NCBI GenBank assembly: GCA_016187935.1
Contig: JACPIU010000022.1
Span: 1 to 64,000, forward strand
Reading direction: 5' to 3'
Source: Bdellovibrio sp.
GTDB taxonomy: Bacteria; Bdellovibrionota; Bacteriovoracia; Bacteriovoracales; Bacteriovoracaceae
DNA: 64,000 nucleotides
A program made the position numbers and the translations under genes. Shown one piece after another: positions 44,021 to 52,892 of this stretch (its first letter is position 1; the number at the start of each line of letters is the position of its first letter). A model generated the notes under the pieces. That model was not told the DNA's origin, did no database searches, and worked only from the letters and a program-made list of their open reading frames with translations.

Positions 44021-44905
44021 ATGAAGAAATGGACAAGATTTGCTCCAACCCCGAGCGGTAATATTCACTTAGGTAATGCCTTAAATTTTTTTTTAATTTG
44101 GGCCTGGGCCAAGAGCGAGCAGATGTCAATTGCGTTACGTGTTGATGATATCGATCGATCACGTTTTCGCTTAGAGTATCTTGATGATATCTTTGCTTCC
44201 CTTGATTGGTTGAAGCTTGATTATCATTCAGGCCCTATTTCTTCGAATGATTTCTTGCACAACTATTCTCAAAATTTACGGATTAATCAGTACCGTGTTT
44301 ATGCAAACGGATTATTTAATGCTGGTTTTGCATACTATTGCCACTGCTCACGCAAAAATATTGAAGAGAGATTTGGAACTTCTTGTTACCAAGGATTCTG
44401 TCGACGAGAGAATTTAAAGGACGGTATTTTACGACTTAATCTTGAATATTGCTTTTCTATGAAATATCTAGAGCAAGATGCATTTCAAGCTCTCATGCAG
44501 AATGTTGGCGATCTTGCCCTGATTGGCCGTGATAATCGGCCTACTTACCAACTTGTTTCTATCGTCGATGATGTTCAAATGGGCATTACCCATGTGATGC
44601 GTGGAGAGGATTTGCTGGCCTCCACTGAAGTTCAAAAACTTTTGGCAAAAATTTTAAATATAGTTTCTTTTACAAAAACCATCTTTCGTTTCCATCCATT
44701 GGTGCGTTCTCCCGAGGGGCGGAAGTTTTCGAAAAGCGAGGGAGCTTTCGCTCTCAAAAATCTCTATCTGAAAGCGTATCATCCCGTTGAGTTTTATCAC
44801 TGGGCCTCGGGCATCCTCGGTGTGGGCGTAAAATGCGAATCGGCCAAAGAGTTGGCCGATTCATTACCAAATGATTTTTTTACAAGTGACTTTTTACAAT
44901 TTTAG
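44021..44905 (+). CDS. gluQ: Glutamyl-queuosine tRNA(Asp) synthetase
   Basis: A truncated glutamyl-tRNA synthetase of about 294 residues with no anticodon domain. TRFAPTPSGNIHLGNAL holds the HIGH-type motif, FSKSEGAF the KMSKS-type motif, and YYCHCSRK ... CYQGFC supplies the Cys-x-Cys, Tyr and Cys zinc ligands typical of GluQ. It would glutamylate queuosine in tRNA-Asp. Starts at 44021 (five bases after the bpt stop) and 44000 (inside bpt) are both possible. It is tail to tail with the next gene, and the end carries a perfect 11-bp hairpin at 44837-44862. Confidence 0.83.
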   Translation: MKKWTRFAPTPSGNIHLGNALNFFLIWAWAKSEQMSIALRVDDIDRSRFRLEYLDDIFASLDWLKLDYHSGPISSNDFLHNYSQNLRINQYRVYANGLFNAGFAYYCHCSRKNIEERFGTSCYQGFCRRENLKDGILRLNLEYCFSMKYLEQDAFQALMQNVGDLALIGRDNRPTYQLVSIVDDVQMGITHVMRGEDLLASTEVQKLLAKILNIVSFTKTIFRFHPLVRSPEGRKFSKSEGAFALKNLYLKAYHPVEFYHWASGILGVGVKCESAKELADSLPNDFFTSDFLQF

Positions 44906-45384
44906 AACAAGATATCAATACTTGAGATACCCCAGCGGTAAACATTCAGCTTAAGACGTGAAATCTTGCGTCCATTTTTACTCAAAAACCAAGCATCACC
45001 ATCACGTTCGAGATCCAAGACGACTTTTCTATATACGTTAGCGGACAGTAAATTGTACTCTTTTAAGTAAATAAGTTCGAGTTGTCCTCCGGAATACATA
45101 CTAAAATTTAGCGCGCGAATACTGAGAACGTCTTGTCCACTATCACGGTAAAGAACTTTACTCCTACCATCGATCTCACCAACGGTGACATAAATACGTG
45201 TCGACGAAGTTGTAAAGGCAAGCCCCTTTAAGTCATTAACGTCATTCAGCACGGCCGCAAAACGCAGAGAGCTACTGTCATCGCTTCGTTCGACTCTGGC
45301 AAGTGTTTGCTCTTCTGCCATAGCATTGGTCATCGCCATAGAAAAAATCAGCATCATTGTCGCAAAAAATAAAAGAATTCTCAT
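44902..45384 (-). CDS. Periplasmic protein of unknown family
   Basis: A 160-residue protein with a signal peptide (MRILLFFATMMLIFSMAMTNAMA). The mature part is beta-rich with alternating charged residues and no cysteine. GAGGAGGAA precedes the ATG, a strong site. I recognise no domain. It overlaps gluQ by four bases, tail to tail. Confidence 0.7.
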   Translation of the reverse strand: MRILLFFATMMLIFSMAMTNAMAEEQTLARVERSDDSSSLRFAAVLNDVNDLKGLAFTTSSTRIYVTVGEIDGRSKVLYRDSGQDVLSIRALNFSMYSGGQLELIYLKEYNLLSANVYRKVVLDLERDGDAWFLSKNGRKISRLKLNVYRWGISSIDILF

Positions 45385-45536
45385 TTTTCCTCCTCATTTT
45401 TCCAAAACAACGTGGTTGGACCCTCGCATGAAGCTTTGTTTTATAAAATATGAGGATGTAATTTTTATAGGAGATTTCCTGCCTTCAGAGATTATTGTAA
45501 GAAAGAATTAGAAATTGATTGCAATTGTTGGAAGAG

Positions 45537-46478
45537 TTATTCCAGGAAGACAGGTCCAAGATTAAAGATCATCGGTGCATATTCGCCGAATTTCGTATGA
45601 AGTCCGATGGCCTCTTCCGGTAATACCGGACAGGTGTATTTGTGACCTGGGTCCAGACTTTCATAATAGAGTTGAATTTTCTCTACTTTATCCGCGATGG
45701 CCTTTGTCCTAAATTTCGAACAGTTGATCGCTTCATCCCATGAGTCGTCTACATAGATTGAAAAATCAATGGGCATACTTTGTAGCCATTTTCCGTTAGC
45801 ACAAGTGGCATAAGGGCCTGATGGCTTTTGTAATTCTAGAGGGTCTTGATACTTCATAAGAATATGATTCCAAAAAAACAGTCCTCTGAAATTCGCTGCC
45901 AAATCGGCATAGCTCATGATTCCTGTCATTACTGCGCCCAGGATATTGTGCTCGGAAGAGAGACCATATTGTAGAGCGTCTGTAACACTCTTGCCCTTAT
46001 TGTGAATTATATCGTAGTAAGCGCGACCACGCCCAAAAAAGTGCTCAAATTTATCTGTGCCAATTTTATGTCCGTTATAATTCACGATCGGTGAGGCGCT
46101 GTCATAAATTTTACCCATGATGCCGATAATGAAAGAATCTTTGCCATCAAAGTCACGATAAATCGAATGGCTGAATGGAATTTTCCGAATTGCTAGACCT
46201 TTTCCCTTATATAATTTACGGGTAAAGCGATCGGTATAGTGATTTTTAAAAGAGCGTTTCAGAGAGAGAAAAAGCGCCTTCTCATCGCAGGGTTTTGGTG
46301 AGTGATTGGCGAGCCGTAGAGCACGTTGGAATTCCTCGTTCGCCCAGGCATTGATTGTGTCTTTTTCATCACGGAGAGGATTGTAACGACCTTTAAAATT
46401 ATCAATCTCTGCCGCCATACTGGCGGAACAGCAAATCAATAACATTGCAACAATCACACTTTGGTAAAAAGAATTCAT
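45537..46478 (-). CDS. Secreted protein with KFEHFFGRG motif, unknown family
   Basis: A 313-residue protein with a signal peptide (MNSFYQSVIVAMLLICCSASMAA). The centre reads GTDKFEHFFGRGRAYYDI ... GLSSEHNILGAVMTGIMSYADLAANFRG, a His/Glu-rich helical region that looks conserved and could bind a metal or insert in a membrane. Four Cys in the second half may form disulfides. There is no clear ribosome-binding site. It is divergent from the PLD-family gene (116-base gap). The function is unknown. Confidence 0.65.
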   Translation of the reverse strand: MNSFYQSVIVAMLLICCSASMAAEIDNFKGRYNPLRDEKDTINAWANEEFQRALRLANHSPKPCDEKALFLSLKRSFKNHYTDRFTRKLYKGKGLAIRKIPFSHSIYRDFDGKDSFIIGIMGKIYDSASPIVNYNGHKIGTDKFEHFFGRGRAYYDIIHNKGKSVTDALQYGLSSEHNILGAVMTGIMSYADLAANFRGLFFWNHILMKYQDPLELQKPSGPYATCANGKWLQSMPIDFSIYVDDSWDEAINCSKFRTKAIADKVEKIQLYYESLDPGHKYTCPVLPEEAIGLHTKFGEYAPMIFNLGPVFLE

Positions 46479-46594
46479 AATTTGTCATCTTAGCTCTTTC
46501 TGGCATCTGCTTTGAGGGTGTGAGTAATATTTATAGGATCATTTGCGGCAAGTGCTTGAGGACAAGTACAATTAGATTCTCTAATGGAGTGCAT

Positions 46595-47983
46595 ATGAGA
46601 AGTTATGGAATATTCATTGTTTATCTCATGATCATGGGACTCATTTCGGCACGTGTGAACGCACAACTTGATGATATTCCGTTCGAGGACATTCCAAGAC
46701 CGGGTGGCGTTGACGAAATCCGTCGTATTGTTGATCAGGCCATTCGCGAAAATCATGAAAGAATGGAGCGACTTCGGGCCGAACGTAAGGGGTGGTTTGA
46801 TCGTCAGGCCATGGATGGACATACTATTGAGGTCGTTCCCGACGGCCCCACGCTTTTACAAAAACGGTTAGAGTCCATTCGGAGTGCTGAAAAATCGATT
46901 TATCTTTCTACTTTTATTTTCGATTCTGATGAAACTGGTCTCAAAATTGCCAAGGCCTTATGTTTCAAGGCCAGGCAGGGTGTAGATGTCCGGCTTCTGG
47001 TCGATTCATTTGGTTCCAAGAAATTTTATAATGGATATGCTGATCGCATGAGGAACTGTGGTGCTGGTATTTTGTTATTCAATCCACCATCATGGGGATT
47101 AAATGCGATTGCCTATGTTATCCATGAAAAAATTCTGGTGATTGATGGCGAAACGGTCCATCTTGGTGGAAACGGCATGCAGAACTCGTACCATCACATC
47201 CAACCTGCGCATAAGTTCTTTCATGATATCGACATCAAAGTAAAAGGTCCGATCGCGTGTTGGTTTCATAAGAAATTTGTAGAGACGTATCGTGAATCCC
47301 GTATGTGGGATGCACCGCCAGATGTACTGGGAAGTGGGGGCCGTAGCGAACGATATGAAGATTACCTTTTCGGCAGCAGAACATATGAGGAATGCAGTGA
47401 GAAGATGTTCGGCGATGCTAAAATGGTTCCGGTTTATAGCAATCCGTTGTTTTCAAAAAAACGTCCGATTTTTGAAACCTATGTTGATGCCTTTCTTGCC
47501 AGCGAAGGAGAAATCAAACTCTATTCCCCTTACTTCGTGCCACACGACGGTTTTTTGGCGGCACTTTTATGGGCGCGCAAGAATAATATCAAAGTTACTG
47601 TCATGACAAACTCCATCGAGTCGAACGACGAGGGGACTGGTGTTCTAGTCGCTATGGTTTATCGAATTGGTAAACTCGTCAAGGCAGGTGTAGATATTCG
47701 CTTGTGGAAAGGACCTTACACGCTTCACCGTAAGTCAGGGATTTATGACGGTAAATGGGCCTACGTTGGATCGGACAATCTTGATTCACGCGGCCACAAA
47801 TATAGCTCTGAATCGATTGCTTTTAGTAATGACAAGGTTTTTGTTGAACGTATTAATCAAGAGTTTGAAACCGATTTACAGAATACAACACCTTTGACCC
47901 GCGATTACATGCGAAAGATTTTGGAAACACAATCTAGTTTTAAACGATGGATGATTGAGAAAATTCTGGTTGATTATTTTTAA
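46595..47983 (+). CDS. Secreted phospholipase D-family protein
   Basis: A protein of about 462 residues with a signal sequence (MRSYGIFIVYLMIMGLISARVNA) and two HKD motifs: HEKILVIDG (with GGNGMQNSYH after it) and HRKSGIYDGKWAYVGSDNLDSRG. This is the catalytic pair of cardiolipin synthase / PLD-type phosphatidyl transferases. The export signal without multiple membrane helices favours a periplasmic or secreted phospholipase, or a ClsC-like enzyme. The ATG at 46595, five bases after GGAG, is preferred over the 25-residue longer frame. Confidence 0.83.
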   Translation: MRSYGIFIVYLMIMGLISARVNAQLDDIPFEDIPRPGGVDEIRRIVDQAIRENHERMERLRAERKGWFDRQAMDGHTIEVVPDGPTLLQKRLESIRSAEKSIYLSTFIFDSDETGLKIAKALCFKARQGVDVRLLVDSFGSKKFYNGYADRMRNCGAGILLFNPPSWGLNAIAYVIHEKILVIDGETVHLGGNGMQNSYHHIQPAHKFFHDIDIKVKGPIACWFHKKFVETYRESRMWDAPPDVLGSGGRSERYEDYLFGSRTYEECSEKMFGDAKMVPVYSNPLFSKKRPIFETYVDAFLASEGEIKLYSPYFVPHDGFLAALLWARKNNIKVTVMTNSIESNDEGTGVLVAMVYRIGKLVKAGVDIRLWKGPYTLHRKSGIYDGKWAYVGSDNLDSRGHKYSSESIAFSNDKVFVERINQEFETDLQNTTPLTRDYMRKILETQSSFKRWMIEKILVDYF

Positions 47984-48003
47984 AAAGAAAATAGTATTGC
48001 TCT

Positions 48004-48735
48004 ATGGATTCAGAGCACTTGAGAAGTTATTACGATAAGACCTTTCAAAAAACATTGAAGTCCACTAGTGGGCAGGTAGAGTGTTCAGCATCTCTGCTTG
48101 AATGGGTGCGGAGTAATTCCCCATTATGGCAAAGACATGGTCCCATGTTTGTCATTGAGTTAGGATGTGGTCCAAAATCCATTCTGGAAGAACTTCGATT
48201 CTCGGAAAATTCGCAATGTTTCGGCGTCGATTTTTCTGGCATTATGATAGATCATGCGCGCTCGCATACATCGTCAGGTGTTTTCTATGAGTGCTTAGAT
48301 GCACTGGAGATTGACACGCATCCAATCTTACAAGGTTTGAATTTTGATCTCGTGGTGGATGGTCATCTCTTCCATTGTTTAACTGATGAGCGCATGCGTG
48401 AAAAATATCTGTCTTTAGTTATGCAAAAGTTGAAAGTGAAACAAGGTTTTTTCATTCTAGAATGCATGGTTGAAACTGATACGCTTACCTTTGCAGATGA
48501 TTTTTTATTTTTAGAAGATTCGCGGGTTTTATTGCAGCAGATTGGAAATGAGGCAATTCCTGTTCGATATATCCCGCGAGCTGAAACTGTGATCGAACAG
48601 ATTGAAAAAAATGGATTTAAAATAATTAAATTCCTATGTCCTCCCGGATGGAAAATTATTAGTGACGCTCGGAGGGTTGAGCCAATTCAAGGAGATCCCG
48701 GGCTTGCGCGATTCTTGCTGACCCCTTTATTGTAG
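48004..48735 (+). CDS. Class I SAM-dependent methyltransferase
   Basis: A 243-residue protein with motif I VIELGCGPKS near residue 48, CFGVDFSGIMIDHAR (motif II acidic loop) and DLVVDGHLFHCL (motif IV region). These define a Rossmann-fold methyltransferase; the substrate is not predictable. It starts 20 bases after the PLD gene, so the two may share a transcript, although no ribosome-binding site is obvious. It ends with a nine-base tail-to-tail overlap with the CoA-transferase gene. Confidence 0.78.
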   Translation: MDSEHLRSYYDKTFQKTLKSTSGQVECSASLLEWVRSNSPLWQRHGPMFVIELGCGPKSILEELRFSENSQCFGVDFSGIMIDHARSHTSSGVFYECLDALEIDTHPILQGLNFDLVVDGHLFHCLTDERMREKYLSLVMQKLKVKQGFFILECMVETDTLTFADDFLFLEDSRVLLQQIGNEAIPVRYIPRAETVIEQIEKNGFKIIKFLCPPGWKIISDARRVEPIQGDPGLARFLLTPLL

Positions 48736-49608
48736 AGAGATGAGACTTACACATTCCAGTTTTTGAGATAAGTTCAAGGCCGTTTCATACGTTAGAGAGC
48801 TGATCGTTTGTTCTAAAAGTTGAAAGATATGTTCATCTTGACAAAAACGCTCGTGGGTTTGCAGAGGAAGATTCAGTTCAGATACAAACCGCATCCAATA
48901 TTTTTCCTCCATGAGTGCCAGCGCTAAAAAGTGTTGGGGGGATTGAGTTCGATAGATGTAATAACACGGGTAGAGTCCGTTATGGGGGCCCAATGTAGAT
49001 GAGGCAAAAATGGAGCTAAACCTTTCGGTGCTTGCTTGTAAAGAGAGAGTTTTGCAAACAACGGAATTCTGTTCCACAGCTTGTACCAGCAGATCAAGCA
49101 GGTGAAGGGCCAAGTTTTGGCCAAAACAGATTCCTGCTACAGGCAGGAAGGGGGGAGGAATGCGGGATTTGTTGCGATGTTGAAAGATATGTGATCGCAG
49201 GGTCCCTGTTCGGGCCAAAATATTTAGATCATGCATTGGGCGTGCAGACTCAACTTCCAGATAGGCAAGAGGACCTTTGTGCTCTTTAAGCAGATGATCA
49301 AGTTGGGATGATTGCTTGAGTTGCTCGGGCCAGCTTGTGATAATCCCGATACTGTCCTGGAGAAGTTGTTTCCATTCGAGCATATGGTTTGGATTTTGTA
49401 GGGAAAAAACTTTAAGGAGTTTTTGCTCTTGCATTTTTTGATACCATGTTTGAAACGTTCGGTCTTTCAAATCTATTGGAGCAACAAAGGGATCCCGGAA
49501 ATTTTCCCACTCGACTTTTACAATTTTGTATCCCATCTCTCCCAGCGTGTATGTGGCCAAAGGTCCAGGAAGGCGTTGTCCTAAATCTAGAATGATCCTA
49601 CTTTTCAT
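48727..49608 (-). CDS. Family III CoA-transferase / AMACR-like protein, short form
   Basis: A protein of about 293 residues. ILDLGQRLPGPLATYTLGEMGYKIVKVEW is the classical CaiB/BaiF start, and GLYPCYYIYRTQSPQHFLALALMEEKYW matches the AMACR-like later segment. The family's usual length is 360-400 residues, so this one is shortened between the two, and the catalytic Asp is not obvious; it may be a diverged or inactive member. The ATG at 49608 overlaps the stop of the thioredoxin-domain gene (ATGA). Confidence 0.7.
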   Translation of the reverse strand: MKSRIILDLGQRLPGPLATYTLGEMGYKIVKVEWENFRDPFVAPIDLKDRTFQTWYQKMQEQKLLKVFSLQNPNHMLEWKQLLQDSIGIITSWPEQLKQSSQLDHLLKEHKGPLAYLEVESARPMHDLNILARTGTLRSHIFQHRNKSRIPPPFLPVAGICFGQNLALHLLDLLVQAVEQNSVVCKTLSLQASTERFSSIFASSTLGPHNGLYPCYYIYRTQSPQHFLALALMEEKYWMRFVSELNLPLQTHERFCQDEHIFQLLEQTISSLTYETALNLSQKLECVSLISLQ

Positions 49609-51671
49609 GATTTTGGCACGGTATTTTTGTTGGTGAGTGTTTTGATGAAAGATTCCAACCCAGTGCCTTGCATTTCGCAGGTCTGCCAATTGCAGATTTG
49701 CCATTCGTCTTTTGAAGTTGAAACTGTTTCGTCTTGGTAAGAAATTACAAAGCGGAACATAAAATAACTTAAAAAATTTCTAAATTCCTTGTTCTCGTTC
49801 CATATCTTAGGCACCTTTAAAACGCGATATGCTTGATCGGGATAGGTGAGGGCACGCAGTGATTCACCTGCCGCCAAGGGATTTTTAAGAGCGTCTTGGG
49901 CCAGATCAGCTCCAAGAGCTTGGGCGCGCTCAAACCATTCATTCTTCGCTAATAAAATGGCCCCACGTCTTAGCAAGAGGATGAGAGTTGCACGTGGTGA
50001 TTTATAAGATGAATCGAAGGCATGGGCCTTTTGATTTGGCAGAGGGGGCCACTCATGACCTTTCATGCGTGTTAAGATGTCATTCCCATCAAAGAAGCTG
50101 TCCAAGATAAAATTCATCGTTTCAATAAAGTTATCCTTAAATACTGAGCTGGCGGTGGTTTCGTAGAGTCGAAGCATGGCTTCAGCAAAGAAGACATAAT
50201 CTTCAGAATACATTTGTTCTGGTGTTAGTGTCGTGACATGTCGGATTTTCATGGGGTCGTGGGCCTCTTTGGAAATTAAAAAATTTTTGTATAGGCCATC
50301 TGTGACTATCCGTAATAATGCTGCTGCCTTATTTTTAATAAAATCGATTGGACAATAATGAATAATATCGGCCAGGGCAGAAATCATCAGAAAATTCCAG
50401 CTAGCAAGTCCCTTAGTATCGGTCATAGGAGGAATGCGTGTTTGTCTTTCGGCCAAAATGGCCCTTCTGGCCTTTCGAATAATTTCCCAATTCTCTTTGT
50501 TTAAAAACTCGTCTTGATGTTCATGGGTGAGTCTGAGGACATTGAGACCGTGATCAAAGTTCCCCCGGCCGCTTATGCCCATCCACAGTTTGATTTGGTC
50601 TCGTTTCTTAATCAGTTCCTCATCCTCAGAATGAGCAAGTGCATCTTCAAATTCGGTTTCCGAGAAAGTGTAGTAGAGCCCCTCGACGCCCTCACTATCG
50701 GCATCTTGAGCAGAAAAAAAGAAGCCATCATCAGATAGCATTTCATGTTCTAGGTATTCAAGGGTGTTAATGATGGTATCAAAGACGATCGGAGTCGTGG
50801 CAAGTAATCCATATTTGGAGAGAGTGCGGAGCAAGCCGGCTTGGTCATAAAGCATTTTTTCAAAATGGGGAACGCGCCATTTAGCGTCGGTAGAGTAGCG
50901 ATGCATTCCTCCTCGCACTTGATCGATGATCCCTCCCATCAGCAGGTGATCGAGTGATTTAGAGATATGCGCTCCCTCTTCTTTATCAATCATACCTTCT
51001 AGCATTTGTTCTACCGCCCATTCGTAGAATGCATGTTGTGGAAATTTAGGTGCCTGGCCATAGCCTCCGTTGTCCTTATCTTGAAAATTCTTTACTGCGG
51101 CAAGGACTGACATGGGATGGGGAAAATGGCCATGAAATTGAACTTTGTCTTTCGGCAAAAGCCCACCAAGAATGGCTTCAACAACTTTTTGGGCGTTCTC
51201 TTGAATTAATTTTTCATCTTCCTTGATGGCGCGGGCAAGCTCTCGCGCTACATCGAGAAAACTAGGCAGATTACTACTGCCAGTTTTCGGAAAATATGTT
51301 CCCACAAAAAAAGGACGAAGATCTGGTAAGAGGAAGGCAGATAGAGGCCACCCACCTGATTGGGTAAAAAGCTGACAAGCTTCTTGGTAATATCGATCAA
51401 TGTCGGGAAATTCTTCTCGATCAACCTTGATACAAACAAAATTAGCATTCAAAAACGCTGCAGTTTCCGGATCATCAAAAGACTCGTGGGCCATGACATG
51501 GCACCAATGACAGGTCGAATAACCAATAGATAAAAAAATAGCACGGTTAAGAGATTGCGCATGCGCGATGGCCTCTTTACTCCATGGCCACCAATCGACA
51601 AGTTGAAAAGCATGTTGTTTGAGATAAGAAGATTTTTGGCCTTCAAGACGGTTGGCCTTCGGTTCGGTCAT
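49605..51671 (-). CDS. YyaL-type thioredoxin-domain / glycosidase-fold protein (DUF255)
   Basis: A 688-residue protein of the DUF255/spermatogenesis-associated-20 family: an N-terminal thioredoxin domain (IGYSTCHWCHVMAHESF, GGWPLSAFLLPDLRPF) followed by an (alpha/alpha)6-barrel-like region with GGMHRYSTDAKWRVPHFEKMLYDQA and SAQDADSEGVEGLYYTF. The family is widespread but its reaction is not firmly known. I chose the ATG at 51671 behind AAGGA. It is co-translated with the CoA-transferase downstream. Confidence 0.88.
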   Translation of the reverse strand: MTEPKANRLEGQKSSYLKQHAFQLVDWWPWSKEAIAHAQSLNRAIFLSIGYSTCHWCHVMAHESFDDPETAAFLNANFVCIKVDREEFPDIDRYYQEACQLFTQSGGWPLSAFLLPDLRPFFVGTYFPKTGSSNLPSFLDVARELARAIKEDEKLIQENAQKVVEAILGGLLPKDKVQFHGHFPHPMSVLAAVKNFQDKDNGGYGQAPKFPQHAFYEWAVEQMLEGMIDKEEGAHISKSLDHLLMGGIIDQVRGGMHRYSTDAKWRVPHFEKMLYDQAGLLRTLSKYGLLATTPIVFDTIINTLEYLEHEMLSDDGFFFSAQDADSEGVEGLYYTFSETEFEDALAHSEDEELIKKRDQIKLWMGISGRGNFDHGLNVLRLTHEHQDEFLNKENWEIIRKARRAILAERQTRIPPMTDTKGLASWNFLMISALADIIHYCPIDFIKNKAAALLRIVTDGLYKNFLISKEAHDPMKIRHVTTLTPEQMYSEDYVFFAEAMLRLYETTASSVFKDNFIETMNFILDSFFDGNDILTRMKGHEWPPLPNQKAHAFDSSYKSPRATLILLLRRGAILLAKNEWFERAQALGADLAQDALKNPLAAGESLRALTYPDQAYRVLKVPKIWNENKEFRNFLSYFMFRFVISYQDETVSTSKDEWQICNWQTCEMQGTGLESFIKTLTNKNTVPKS

Positions 51672-51840
51672 GCAAAATCCTTTAAGAGAAGTTTGAAATA
51701 TCAATGATACAGTGCCGAGCAGTTAGTGAAAATTTTACATATTTTTTATGATAAAAGCTGTAGGGAAGAGAAAATAAATAAAAGATCTTTAAAAATGTCA
51801 CAGAGGCCATTTACAAATAGATTGGTGCAAGTTATCCGCA

Positions 51841-52806
51841 ATGCCCATGCAAAAGCAGAACAAAATATTGCGCAATGAAGCAACGCAACCGTTTAATACG
51901 ATGCTAATCGTAACGGTCGTCTTCGCCATTTTGAAAGGCCCTGGTCCCTGGAATCAATTCGGACCGGCTTCTTCTCTCGACTTTTCCCTACATGGTGGAG
52001 TGGCGCATTTTATTGCTTCTAAGCCAGACAACAATGATAGGCCATATCGTTTTCGTACCGAATGTTGGGCCTTGAATGTGGTTCCAGAATTGAAAAAGAA
52101 ATCGATGGCGCATCTTTGGCGTACGGGAGACTTGTCGCGCCGTGACATGGAAGCATTTATTACTAGTTATTTCCATCACAGTCTTCATGCAAATGCTCTG
52201 GCCACTTTGAAAATGGCCATCCCATGGGCCGAACAATATTGCTTGGACCCTCTTTGGGTGGCTTCTATGATTTTTGTTGAAAGTAATTTTAGTACTTCGA
52301 GGCGCAGTTCGAAGAATGCTTTTGGAGCATTACAAATCATTCCTGAGACAGGGAGGCTCATAAGTAGAAAACTTTTTGGAGTGGAAGATCCGGGTCTAAG
52401 TTCGATCTTAGTCAAAACACCGGAAACCAATATCCGAATGGGTCTCTTCTATTTTGCTCGATTGATAAATTTCTTTTCGCGAAATTACGAACACGCCACA
52501 GTGGCCTATAACATGGGTCCCTGGTGGGTTAAAGACAAGCTCAAGCTTGGCCCCTATCGTGCCCGCGGGCATAACTATTTTGTCAAAATTCATAGTCAAT
52601 ACGTAGGGTTGATGCAGGAATACTTGGATTGGGTTTTAAACACACCCGCAGAATATGAAGGGACCTATGTCTTTATGGGACGTTCTGAGAATGGTCTTGA
52701 GCAATTGGCCCTCGGATATGCACGGGAGGTAGAAAGCTTTCTGGCCTATATAGATCAAATTATGGGTACAGAGAGGAAAACCTTTTTGGCCGAGAACGAG
52801 CAGTAA
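51841..52806 (+). CDS. Lytic murein transglycosylase (SLT domain)
   Basis: A 321-residue protein: a short basic head and membrane helix (about 20-36), then an SLT-type domain (about 105-240) with catalytic Glu in ASMIFVESNF, the following SSKNAFGALQIIPETG, and ATVAYNMGPW. It should cleave peptidoglycan between MurNAc and GlcNAc, forming anhydro-MurNAc. An uncleaved signal anchor would keep it on the periplasmic face of the inner membrane. The upstream gap holds no gene. Confidence 0.87.
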   Translation: MPMQKQNKILRNEATQPFNTMLIVTVVFAILKGPGPWNQFGPASSLDFSLHGGVAHFIASKPDNNDRPYRFRTECWALNVVPELKKKSMAHLWRTGDLSRRDMEAFITSYFHHSLHANALATLKMAIPWAEQYCLDPLWVASMIFVESNFSTSRRSSKNAFGALQIIPETGRLISRKLFGVEDPGLSSILVKTPETNIRMGLFYFARLINFFSRNYEHATVAYNMGPWWVKDKLKLGPYRARGHNYFVKIHSQYVGLMQEYLDWVLNTPAEYEGTYVFMGRSENGLEQLALGYAREVESFLAYIDQIMGTERKTFLAENEQ

Positions 52807-52892
52807 TCTGGCGTTTCTGAAACGTCAAAATTCAATTCCTAAAACGCGGCTTTCGTCCTAAACTTAGACAACCCTAGATTTGAGGTTTACAT

